Shown here: positions 1 through 8,612 of the stretch, in pieces | Layout: each line of letters begins with the position of its first letter | How positions within the stretch are numbered: the first letter of the stretch is position 1 | DNA from: Actinomycetes bacterium | GTDB lineage: Bacteria > Actinomycetota > Acidimicrobiia > Acidimicrobiales > RAAP-2 | NCBI GenBank assembly: GCA_021849435.1 | Contig: JAJZSX010000038.1 | Coordinates: 1-12,140, forward strand | Direction: 5' to 3' | Length of the DNA: 12,140 bases | The notes under the pieces: model-generated | The model's input: the letters and a program-made list of their open reading frames with translations, nothing else | Told to the model about the DNA's origin: nothing | Database searches by the model: none | Position numbers and translations under genes: made by a program

Positions 1-9
1 CCGATCTGA

Positions 10-159
10 TCCTCGCCGCACGCCGACGACCACCTCGTGCACATCGAGTTCGCCGACGAGGCCGAGCTCATCGAGCGAGAGCTTGGACAGATCGCCCACC
101 ACGAGTCGGTGCGCGAAGCCAGTGCGGACGACGACGAGGCCACTCCCCTCGCCCCGTAG
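10..159 (+). CDS. possible small ORF or C-terminal tail of an unrecognised gene
   Basis: A plus-strand reading frame is open from position 10 and stops with TAG at 157-159. Its codons mostly end in G or C and it encodes an acidic, helical-looking stretch (HLVHIEFADEAELIEREL) followed by an Asp/Glu-rich tail ending in ATPLAP, which looks like the end of a real protein. An in-frame TGA at 7-9 prevents it from simply continuing off the left edge. Either it is a short ORF starting at the GTG at 37-39 (40 residues), or the true gene enters from another frame through a frameshift, or the first bases are unreliable. I do not recognise the family. The minus-strand frame opposite is also open but has no sensible start, so I prefer the plus strand. 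Confidence 0.35.
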   Translation, partial: SSPHADDHLVHIEFADEAELIERELGQIAHHESVREASADDDEATPLAP

Positions 160-178
160 AGGTCTGGCCGGCGAGGAG
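145..178. terminator. candidate bidirectional hairpin between convergent genes
   Basis: CCCCTCGCC (145-153) and GGCGAGGAG (170-178) can pair with 8 of 9 matches around a 16-base loop. The hairpin lies between the plus-strand stop at 157-159, which is in the loop, and the ABC-F stop at 179-181. Position and GC-rich stem suit a shared terminator, but neither side has a T-tract, so termination strength is uncertain. Confidence 0.35.
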
Positions 179-1777
179 CTAACGGCGCTCGATGAGATCC
201 ATGTAGTCGTCACGCCACAGGTCGAAGAACTCCTCGGGCAGCAGCACCGCGTGCGTGGGCTCGAGGGCCTCGACGAAGCCGCGCTCGTGGCTCACGGCGA
301 CGATCGTCCCCTTCCACGAGCGCATCATCACTCCCAGGGCCTCGACGCTCGCCGGGTCCAGGTTGTTGGTGGGCTCGTCCAGGAGCAGCAGGTTGGCATT
401 GGACGCTGCCAGGATCGCCAAGGCCAGCTTCGCGCGCTCGCCGCCCGAGAGCGTGCCGGGCAGCTGGTGCGCGGCCGAGCCCTTGAGTCCGAACGCGCCC
501 AGCAGGCTGCGCCGACCGACGTCGGTGGGCACGGTGGCGTTGTCGAGGTGCGCGAGCACCGTCTTGTCGAAGTCGAGCTGCTCGTGCTCCTGGGCGAAAT
601 AACCGACCTCGACGTTGGCGCCGAACTTCACCACGCCGCCCGAGGATAGCTGGGTGCCCGCGAGGCAGCGCAGCAGCGAGGACTTTCCCGCGCCGTTCTT
701 GCCCACGATGACGATGCGATCTCCGCGGCGCGTGATGAAGTTCACGTCGCGCAGCACCTGCTGGCTGCCGTATCGCACGGCGACGTGCTCGACGGTCATC
801 GGCACGTCGCCGCTGCGCGGCGGGGACGGCAGCTTAAAGGTCACGGAGCGCTCGCGCTTGGTCACCTCGACGCGGTTGTCGCGCATCTTGTCCACGCGCC
901 GGTCCAGGACCTTGGCCAGTCGCGCACGCTTCTCGGTCTGGCCGCGCATCGAGTCCGCCAGGGACTTCAGGCGATGGATCTCCGAGTCCTGGGCGGCGGC
1001 GAGCTTCTCCTCGCCGGCGATCTGGACCTCCTCTTGCTCGAGGTACTTCGAGTAGTTGCCCTTGTACTCGCGCAGCTGGCCCTCGCGCAAGGAGAGAACC
1101 CGGTCGATCGCCTTGTCCAGCAGCGGTAGGTCGTGGCTGATCACGAGAACGGTGCCCCGGAAGCGCTCGAGCTCGTCGAAGAGCCAGCGCTTGGCCGCGC
1201 GGTCCAGGTGATTGGTCGGCTCGTCGAGGATCATCATCTCGGGCTGCTCGTAGAGCACGCGCATCAGATCGACGCGGCGGCGCTGACCTCCCGAGAGGGA
1301 TCCCAGGTCCTCGAGCAAAAGATCCTCGGCGAGACCCAGTCCGTCGGCCAGGCGCGCGACCTCGGACTCGGCCTCGTAGCCACCGCGCTCGCGAAACTGC
1401 GCCTCCAGACTTGTGAAGCGCTCGATGGTTTCCTCGACCGGATTGGCGGCGAGTTCGTGACGCGCGTGCTGCATGTCCGCGTCGAGCTGGTCGAGACCGC
1501 GCGCCGAGAGGACGTGCGAGAGACCGATCGGCTCGACCCCCAGTCCCCCGGGCACCGGCTCCTGGGGCAGGTGCGAGACCGCCCCCTGGGTCGCGACGGT
1601 GCCAGTGATGCGAAGGTGCTCGGGGTGCTCGCCGAGCAGCACTGAGAGCAGCGTCGACTTGCCGGCCCCGTTTCGCCCGACCAGTCCCACCTTCTCGCCG
1701 TCGCCGACCGTGAAGGAGACCGGCGCGAGCAGTCGTCGCGCGCCGATTTCGATTCCCAGGTCGCGGACGATAAGCAC
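179..1777 (-). CDS. ABC-F family ATPase (ribosome-associated, duplicated ATP-binding cassette)
   Basis: A 532-residue soluble protein with two ATP-binding cassettes and no membrane segment, the hallmark of ABC-F proteins, which act on ribosomes (translation factors or antibiotic-protection proteins) and are not transporters. The first cassette has Walker A GRNGAGKST (residues 34-42), signature LSGGQ (161-165) and Walker B MMILDEP (181-187). The second has GKNGAGKSS, LSGGERAKLALA and LLLLDEPTNNLD. Between them lies a charged linker (YKGNYSKYLEQEE onward) like the P-site tRNA-interacting motif of the family. The start is a GTG at 1775-1777, only 4 bp after the CoA-transferase stop, so the two genes are probably cotranscribed and translation may be coupled; there is no strong SD. 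The ABC-F subfamily, and whether it confers drug resistance, cannot be decided here. Confidence 0.93.
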   Translation of the reverse strand: MLIVRDLGIEIGARRLLAPVSFTVGDGEKVGLVGRNGAGKSTLLSVLLGEHPEHLRITGTVATQGAVSHLPQEPVPGGLGVEPIGLSHVLSARGLDQLDADMQHARHELAANPVEETIERFTSLEAQFRERGGYEAESEVARLADGLGLAEDLLLEDLGSLSGGQRRRVDLMRVLYEQPEMMILDEPTNHLDRAAKRWLFDELERFRGTVLVISHDLPLLDKAIDRVLSLREGQLREYKGNYSKYLEQEEVQIAGEEKLAAAQDSEIHRLKSLADSMRGQTEKRARLAKVLDRRVDKMRDNRVEVTKRERSVTFKLPSPPRSGDVPMTVEHVAVRYGSQQVLRDVNFITRRGDRIVIVGKNGAGKSSLLRCLAGTQLSSGGVVKFGANVEVGYFAQEHEQLDFDKTVLAHLDNATVPTDVGRRSLLGAFGLKGSAAHQLPGTLSGGERAKLALAILAASNANLLLLDEPTNNLDPASVEALGVMMRSWKGTIVAVSHERGFVEALEPTHAVLLPEEFFDLWRDDYMDLIERR

Positions 1778-1781
1778 CGAT

Positions 1782-3077
1782 CTAGCCTAGGAGGCGCGCG
1801 ACCTCCATCAGTTCGTCGCGGAAATCCGGGTGAGCGATGCCTGCCAGGGCGATCGCCCGCTCGCGCACCGTTCGGCCCCGCAGGTCCGCCGCGCCGTACT
1901 CGGTGACGATCACTCCGGCCAGCTGGCGCGGCGAGGTGACCGAGGCGAATCGGCTCATGGAGGGCACGATCCGGCTCACCAGCTCCCCGCCCACGCTCGC
2001 CGTCGACTGCAGGCACACCAACGAGACGTGATCGGTCGAGAGCGACGTGCCCTCGATGAAGTCCTGGTGTCCGCCGACCCCGGAGAACTGTCGCGCGCCG
2101 ATCGAGTCCGCGCCGATCTGTCCGAGCAGGTCAATCTCGAGAGCCGAGTTGATGCAGACCATCCGGTAGTTCTGGGCGATCACCGTGGGATCGTTGGTGT
2201 AGGTCACCGGGGCCATCGCGATCATGGGGTTCTCGTGGAGGAAGTCGTAGGTCTCGCGCGAGCCACCGGCGAAGGTGATCACGCACTGACCGGGGTGCAG
2301 GGTCTTTCTCGAGTTGTCCACCTTGCCGGCCTTGATCAGCTGGTAGAGGCCGTCGGTGAACATCTCGGAGTGCACGCCGTAGTTCCCGCCGGGACCCTCG
2401 GCGAGGGCGTGGGCGACGAGGTTCGGCACCGCGCCGATGCCCGTCTGCAGTGTGGCGCCGTTGGGGATGAACTCGGCCGCGTAGGCGGCGATCGCCGCGT
2501 CCTCTGGCGTGCCGGGATCGTTGGGAAAGACAACGGGCTCCTGGTCGGTCACGACCAAGGCGTCAACCTCGGCGACGTTGACCGTGTTGGCGTGCCCGGC
2601 GAGGTTCGGCGTGCGCGGGTAGTGCGGCGACACCTCGACGAGCAAGAGGCGCTCGGGATCGCGCCCGGCGCGCCGGCACTCCTCCAACGTCGCGCCGTTG
2701 TAGAGCGAGACCGAGATGTCACCGTTGGCGTCGGGCATCGAGCCGGCGAGCATCATCACGCGGATCCCCAGGCGCTCCATCATCACGCCGTAGTGGCGAA
2801 AGAACGACGGCACGTACTGCACGTCGGCGCCGGCCGCCTTGTAGGCGCGGTCAGCCCCGCCCATGAACTGACAGCGGTAGTGGACGTTGGGGTGCAAGAA
2901 GACCTCGTGGTGACCGAGCGACAGGCCGCCGCAGATCGTCAGGTCCTCCCAGTCGCTGCGACGCGAGAGGGCGCCAAAGAGCGCCATCGGCGTCGCGGTC
3001 ACCAGTCCGAAACCCACGCTGTCGCGCGCGCCGATCAGCGCCACCGCCTCGTCTGCGGTCATTTCGCGAGCCGTCAT
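1782..3077 (-). CDS. acetyl-CoA hydrolase/transferase family protein (4-hydroxybutyrate CoA-transferase-like)
   Basis: A 431-residue class I CoA-transferase with the two-domain acetyl-CoA hydrolase/transferase architecture. Members move CoA between acyl-CoA and free acids such as acetate, succinate, butyrate or 4-hydroxybutyrate through a glutamyl-CoA thioester. The sequence shows the GIGAVPNLV segment, the NYGVHSEMFTDG motif with the likely catalytic Glu238 (codon 2364-2366), and the C-terminal FSGVGGHQDFIEG, SRIVPS and VVTEYG-like (VIVTEYGAADLRGRTVRERA) blocks. I chose the ATG at 3075-3077; the frame stays open further upstream but that part overlaps the divergent gene and looks non-coding. 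A second ATG at 3060-3062 is also possible. Neither has a good SD. It is the first gene of an operon with the ABC-F gene. The acid substrate cannot be told from sequence alone. Confidence 0.9.
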   Translation of the reverse strand: MTAREMTADEAVALIGARDSVGFGLVTATPMALFGALSRRSDWEDLTICGGLSLGHHEVFLHPNVHYRCQFMGGADRAYKAAGADVQYVPSFFRHYGVMMERLGIRVMMLAGSMPDANGDISVSLYNGATLEECRRAGRDPERLLLVEVSPHYPRTPNLAGHANTVNVAEVDALVVTDQEPVVFPNDPGTPEDAAIAAYAAEFIPNGATLQTGIGAVPNLVAHALAEGPGGNYGVHSEMFTDGLYQLIKAGKVDNSRKTLHPGQCVITFAGGSRETYDFLHENPMIAMAPVTYTNDPTVIAQNYRMVCINSALEIDLLGQIGADSIGARQFSGVGGHQDFIEGTSLSTDHVSLVCLQSTASVGGELVSRIVPSMSRFASVTSPRQLAGVIVTEYGAADLRGRTVRERAIALAGIAHPDFRDELMEVARLLG

Positions 3078-3083
3078 CGCAAC

Positions 3084-3111
3084 ATTCTGCCCGACGGGCC
3101 TTGCTGTGCAA
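3084..3111 (-). promoter_or_regulatory. weak candidate promoter for the CoA-transferase operon
   Basis: On the minus strand TTGCAC (3106-3111) and CAGAAT (3084-3089) are 16 bases apart, and CAGAAT lies 6 bases before the ATG at 3077. With no SD present, this would give a leaderless or nearly leaderless transcript, which is common in actinobacteria. The match to consensus is poor, so this is a suggestion only. Confidence 0.2.
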
Positions 3112-3113
3112 GG
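3099..3113. repeat. perfect 15-bp palindrome in the divergent spacer (candidate operator or RNA hairpin)
   Basis: CCTTGC (3099-3104), a TGT centre and GCAAGG (3108-3113) form a perfect inverted repeat in the 44-bp gap between two divergent genes. The right arm contains most of the AAGGA ribosome binding site of the plus-strand oxidoreductase and overlaps the candidate -35 of the minus-strand operon. A smaller hairpin, GCCC-GAC-GGGC (3089-3099), adjoins it. It could be a repressor site or a structure that hides the SD. Confidence 0.5.
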
Positions 3114-3114
3114 A
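3110..3114 (+). promoter_or_regulatory. ribosome binding site that fixes the start of the DsbA-like gene
   Basis: AAGGA lies 7 bases before the GTG at 3122-3124. This spacing supports that GTG over the upstream in-frame TTG at 3101, which would place the SD inside the coding sequence. Confidence 0.7.
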
Positions 3115-3121
3115 TTTTCTC

Positions 3122-3772
3122 GTGTCTGTTCCACTCGTCCTCGATCTCTGGGCCGACGTCGTTTGCCCGTTCTGCAACCTCGGCCGCCACCAACTCGCGG
3201 AGGCGTTGGCTCGCTTTGAACACGCCGACGAGGTGGTGCTGATCCATCGCGCCTTCGAGCTCGACCCGTCGCTGCCGGCCGTGCCCGCGCGCAGCAACCC
3301 GGAGATGCTGGCCCAGAAGTACTCGATATCCCTCGAGCAGGTCGCCGAGATGCACGCACGCCTGGAGGCTCAGGCGGCGAACCACGGGATGACCTGGTCA
3401 CTGGCGGCGACCCGACCGGCCAACACCTTCGACGCGCATCGCCTGATCGCCTTCGCCGCCACCCAGGGCCGCGCCGAGGCGATGCTCGACGCGCTCTATC
3501 ACGCCCACTTCAGCGAGGCCCGACCCGTGAGCGATCACGCAGTGCTTGACGAACTCGCCGACGAAGTCGGCGTCACCGGCAGCGCGGCGCTATGGAGCGG
3601 CGATGACTTCGCCAAGGAGGTGCGTCGCGACGAGGCGCGCGCGAGCCAGCTGGGTCTGCGCGGCGTACCGGCTCTCGTGCTCGACTCCGCGTTCCTGGTC
3701 AGCGGAGCCCAGGGGGCCGACGCCTTCTACGATGCGCTGAACCGGGCGTGGGCCCGTCACGAGGACCTCTAG
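3122..3772 (+). CDS. DsbA/FrnE-family thioredoxin-fold oxidoreductase
   Basis: A 216-residue protein of the DsbA-like FrnE family. The first beta strand (VPLVLDLWADVV) leads straight into the redox motif CPFC (Cys15-Cys18), and the cis-proline loop is RGVPALV (Pro183), followed by FLVSGAQ, a C-terminal block typical of FrnE proteins. The middle is the inserted helical domain. There is no signal peptide, so it should act in the cytoplasm as a disulfide oxidoreductase or isomerase; 2-hydroxychromene-2-carboxylate isomerases are relatives, but the CxxC favours redox chemistry. The start is GTG, supported by AAGGA 7 bases upstream. It is the only clearly supported complete plus-strand gene here. 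It diverges from the CoA-transferase and converges on gyrA, sharing CTAG (3769-3772) with the gyrA stop. Its substrate is unknown. Confidence 0.9.
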   Translation: MSVPLVLDLWADVVCPFCNLGRHQLAEALARFEHADEVVLIHRAFELDPSLPAVPARSNPEMLAQKYSISLEQVAEMHARLEAQAANHGMTWSLAATRPANTFDAHRLIAFAATQGRAEAMLDALYHAHFSEARPVSDHAVLDELADEVGVTGSAALWSGDDFAKEVRRDEARASQLGLRGVPALVLDSAFLVSGAQGADAFYDALNRAWARHEDL

Positions 3773-6234
3773 GACTCGTCCGCGGGCACGACCGCGGCGG
3801 TCGCCACCTGGTGGCCCTCGTCGAGATTCATCACCCGCACGCCGGTCGCGTCGCGACCCTGCGAGGTCACCTCACGCACGGGCACGCGGATCAGCACGCC
3901 GCCCGAGGAGGCGAGCAGCACCTCGTCGGCGAGGCGCACCATCAGCGCCGCGACGACGAAGCCGCGAGCGGCGGTCAGGCGGATCGCGCGTACACCCTGG
4001 CCGCCACGGCCCTGGCGATTGAAGCGCTCGGTCTTGACGCGCTTGCCGAAACCGGTGTTAGTCACGAGGAAGAGATCCGCGTCGTCGCTCACCACATCCA
4101 GCGAGATCGCCCGGTCATCGTCCTTGAGCTTCACGCCGCGCACGCCGGTCGCGTCACGGCCCATCTCGCGAACCTCGGTCTCGGAGAAGCGGATCGACAT
4201 GCCACGATACGTAACCATCATGAGATCATCAGTGCCGCTCGTGGCCACGACGCGCACGACCTCATCACCCTCGCGCAAGTTGATCGCGATCCAGCCCTCG
4301 CGGCGCGACTTGTCGTACTCGCTGAAGGCCGTCTTCTTGACCGTGCCGTTCTTCGTTGCAAAGACCAGAAACTTGTCGTCGGGGAAGTCCTTGGTCGTCA
4401 CGATTGCCTGGATCGACTCGCCGGGTGACAGGTTGAGCAAGTTCACGATCGCGGTGCCCTTGGCAGTGCGGTCCTTCATCGGGATCTCGTGGCCGCGCAG
4501 TCGGAATACCCGACCGCGATTGGAGAACAAGAGGACGTACGCGTGAGTCGTCGTGTGCAGGATCTGGTCGACGAAGTCCTCGTCGCGCAGCTTCGCGCCC
4601 TGGACGCCGCGGCCACCGCGGCCCTGGACGCGGAACGCGTCGGCGGCCACCGACTTGACGTAGCCAGCGCGGGTCATCGTGATCACGATGTCCTCGTCGT
4701 CGATGAGGTCCTCGGCGCCGAGCTCGCCCGGGTCGTTGACGATCTGGGTGACGCGGTCGTTCGCGTACTTGTCGCGAATCGCCGCCATCTCCTCGGCGAT
4801 GACCGAGCGCAGGCGGATGTCGGAGGCGAGAATCGCCTCGAGCTCGGCGATCGTCTCGCGCAGGCGCGCCATCTCCTCGTCGAGCTCGCGACGTCCGAGA
4901 CGCGTCAGGCGTCCCAAGGTCATGTCCAAAATATGGTTGGCCTGCTCCTCGGAGAACTCGAAGGGCGCCGCCATCAAGGACGCGCGGGCTGACGGCCGGT
5001 CGTCGGAGGCGCGGATCGCCGCGATGACCGCGTCGAGCATGTCGATGGCCTTCAGGAGGCCCTCGACGATGTGCGCCCTCGCCTGCGCCTTGGCCAAGCG
5101 GAAGCGAGTGCGGCGCGTGACCACGTCAATCTGGTGGTCGATGTAGTGACCAAGCGCCTGAGCGAGGTTCAACGTTCGTGGCACGCCATCGACCAGGGCC
5201 AGCATGTTGACCGCGAAGGTCGTCTGTAGCGACGTGTTCTTGTAGAGCTTGTTCAGCACCACGTTGGCGTTGGCATCACGCTTCAAGCGGATTACGAGAC
5301 GGGCCTGGCGGCCCGCCGAGTCGTTCTGGACCTCGGCGACACCGTCGAGATCGCCGTTCTTGACCAGTTCCTCGATCTTCTCTTCGATCGATTCGACCGA
5401 CACCTCGTAGGGGAACTCGGTGACGACGATGCGCGTGAACCCACGGTGCTCGTCGATCTCAGCCACCGCGCGCATCTTCACCGAGCCGCGGCCCGTGCGG
5501 TACGCGTCGAGGATGCCCTGGCGGCCGAGGATCTGCGCGCCGGTGGGAAAGTCCGGACCCTTCACGAAGGCCATCAACTCGTCGGGGGTCGCCTGCGGGT
5601 TGGTGAGCAGGTGTAGGGCGGCGTCGATCACCTCGCGCAGGTTGTGCGGCGGGATCTTGGTCGCCATGCCCACGGCGATCCCCTGGGAGCCGTTGACCAG
5701 CAGGTTGGGAAAGCGCGACGGCAGCACGGTGGGCTGCATCGTCGAGTTGTCGTAGTTGGGCTCGAAGTCGACGGTTTCCTCGTCGATGGAGTCGAGCAAC
5801 TCGAGGGCGAGCGGGGCGAGACGGCACTCCGTGTAGCGCATCGCCGCGGCGCCCTCGTTGGGTCCAGTGCCGCCGAAGTTGCCATGACCGCTGATCAGCG
5901 GGTGGCGCATGGCGAAGTCCTGGACCATGCGCACGAGCGCGTCGTAGATCGCCGAGTCCCCATGGGGGTGGTAGGTGCCCATCACTTCGCCGACGACCTT
6001 CGCGCACTTGGTGTGCGGACGGTCGGGACGAAGCCCCTGGTCGAACATCGAATACAGGATTCGACGGTGCACGGGCTTGAGACCATCACGCGCGTCGGGC
6101 AGAGCGCGGCTGACGATGACCGACATGGAGTACTCGAGGAAGGAGCGCTCCATCTCGAGGTTGATCTCGATGGGCTCGATGTAGCCGAGTACCTCGTCGG
6201 GATCGGGCGTGGGAGGCGGGGTCTTGCGGGCCAT
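3769..6234 (-). CDS. gyrA: DNA gyrase subunit A
   Basis: An 821-residue full-length GyrA, the DNA cleavage and wrapping subunit of the A2B2 gyrase that introduces negative supercoils. The catalytic tyrosine is Tyr134 in AAAMRYTE. The quinolone-resistance region reads YHPHGDSAIYDALVRM with Ser94 and Asp98, the residues equal to E. coli Ser83 and Asp87, so it looks quinolone-sensitive. The C-terminal pinwheel has the GyrA box QGRGGRG starting at Gln537, which marks gyrase and not topoisomerase IV, and related loops (MGRDATGVRG, RQGRGGQG, SQGRDATGVR). The ATG at 6232-6234 has an SD that overlaps the gyrB stop, 8 bp separating the genes, so gyrB and gyrA are cotranscribed and probably translationally coupled. 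There is no room for a terminator after it, because its TAG overlaps the stop of the convergent gene. Confidence 0.98.
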   Translation of the reverse strand: MARKTPPPTPDPDEVLGYIEPIEINLEMERSFLEYSMSVIVSRALPDARDGLKPVHRRILYSMFDQGLRPDRPHTKCAKVVGEVMGTYHPHGDSAIYDALVRMVQDFAMRHPLISGHGNFGGTGPNEGAAAMRYTECRLAPLALELLDSIDEETVDFEPNYDNSTMQPTVLPSRFPNLLVNGSQGIAVGMATKIPPHNLREVIDAALHLLTNPQATPDELMAFVKGPDFPTGAQILGRQGILDAYRTGRGSVKMRAVAEIDEHRGFTRIVVTEFPYEVSVESIEEKIEELVKNGDLDGVAEVQNDSAGRQARLVIRLKRDANANVVLNKLYKNTSLQTTFAVNMLALVDGVPRTLNLAQALGHYIDHQIDVVTRRTRFRLAKAQARAHIVEGLLKAIDMLDAVIAAIRASDDRPSARASLMAAPFEFSEEQANHILDMTLGRLTRLGRRELDEEMARLRETIAELEAILASDIRLRSVIAEEMAAIRDKYANDRVTQIVNDPGELGAEDLIDDEDIVITMTRAGYVKSVAADAFRVQGRGGRGVQGAKLRDEDFVDQILHTTTHAYVLLFSNRGRVFRLRGHEIPMKDRTAKGTAIVNLLNLSPGESIQAIVTTKDFPDDKFLVFATKNGTVKKTAFSEYDKSRREGWIAINLREGDEVVRVVATSGTDDLMMVTYRGMSIRFSETEVREMGRDATGVRGVKLKDDDRAISLDVVSDDADLFLVTNTGFGKRVKTERFNRQGRGGQGVRAIRLTAARGFVVAALMVRLADEVLLASSGGVLIRVPVREVTSQGRDATGVRVMNLDEGHQVATAAVVPADES

Positions 6235-6239
6235 GGTCT

Positions 6240-6242
6240 CTC

Positions 6243-6244
<2 letters not shown>
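6240..6244 (-). promoter_or_regulatory. gyrA ribosome binding site overlapping the gyrB stop codon
   Basis: On the minus strand AGGAG is 5 bases before the gyrA ATG and shares its AG with the gyrB TAG (6243-6245). Ribosomes ending gyrB would sit on the gyrA SD, which should keep the two subunits in step. Confidence 0.7.
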
Positions 6245-8246
<2,002 letters not shown>

Positions 8247-8257
8247 CCCGACCGGCT

Positions 8258-8288
8258 GTGACGTTCCTGCGTCTGAAGGCGACGTCAC
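8258..8288. repeat. inverted repeat upstream of gyrB (candidate operator)
   Basis: GTGACGT (8258-8264) and ACGTCAC (8282-8288) form a perfect 7-bp inverted repeat with 17 bases between arms; a third half-site, CGTCAC, follows at 8292-8297. The left arm falls between the candidate -10 and where the -35 would be for gyrB. It may be a regulator site or chance; as an RNA hairpin it lacks a T-tract. Confidence 0.35.
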
Positions 8289-8306
8289 CACCGTCACACG
8301 AGGTTC

Positions 8307-8612
8307 TTAGCTCGTGGTGAGAACTGTGCGCACGCTTGTTGGCGCGCTTGCGCCGAGCACCTCAAAGCCGCGCAGAATTGACACGGCGTCGCTGGCTACG
8401 CGTGCGGCGAACGCTCCCGATGGGACTGAGACAATGAGCACGCCGTCCTTGATCATCTCCGGTCGGCACGTCTCGACGAGGACGGGATCGACCACAGTCG
8501 GCCACAGTCGTCGAACCTCGTTGATGAGTCGCAGGTCGACTCGTCGCAAGCGTCCTGCGACGGTGTCCAGTAGTTCACCAAGGGTCACCGGTTGGTCGTC
8601 TCGTCGTCTCAT
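8307..8612 (-). CDS. dciA: DUF721 / DciA-family protein
   Basis: A 101-residue protein matching the DUF721 (DciA) family by its layout: an N-terminal LGELLDTV and a V..LWPTVV segment, then the strand-rich part DGVLIVSVPSGAFAARVASDAVSIL. DciA proteins interact with the replicative helicase DnaB and help load it; the mycobacterial member (Rv0004) sits at the same place between recF and gyrB. This copy is short, close to the bare domain, without the long N-terminal extension seen in mycobacteria. Its ATG (8610-8612) overlaps the recF TGA as ATGA, so the two genes are translationally coupled. The family call is firm from sequence plus position; the helicase role is inferred from relatives. Confidence 0.85.
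   Translation of the reverse strand: MRRRDDQPVTLGELLDTVAGRLRRVDLRLINEVRRLWPTVVDPVLVETCRPEMIKDGVLIVSVPSGAFAARVASDAVSILRGFEVLGASAPTSVRTVLTTS

Noticed and set aside
887..895. TTGTCCACG, a DnaA-box-like 9-mer
   Set aside because: It lies inside the ABC-F coding sequence, is isolated, and has two mismatches; such matches are expected by chance.
3101..3121. TTG at 3101 as start of the DsbA-like protein
   Set aside because: It would put the SD-like AAGGA inside the gene; the GTG at 3122 has that SD at 7 bases and matches the usual short N-terminus before CPFC.
1830..3242. 470-codon open frame on the plus strand opposite the CoA-transferase
   Set aside because: It is antisense to a well-supported enzyme, is rich in His, Arg, Val and Gly typical of high-GC shadow frames, and matches no family I know.
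3078..3401. N-terminal extension of the CoA-transferase frame up to 3401
   Set aside because: It overlaps the well-supported divergent oxidoreductase gene, has a low-complexity Arg/Pro/Ser composition, and the family starts near the ATG at 3077.
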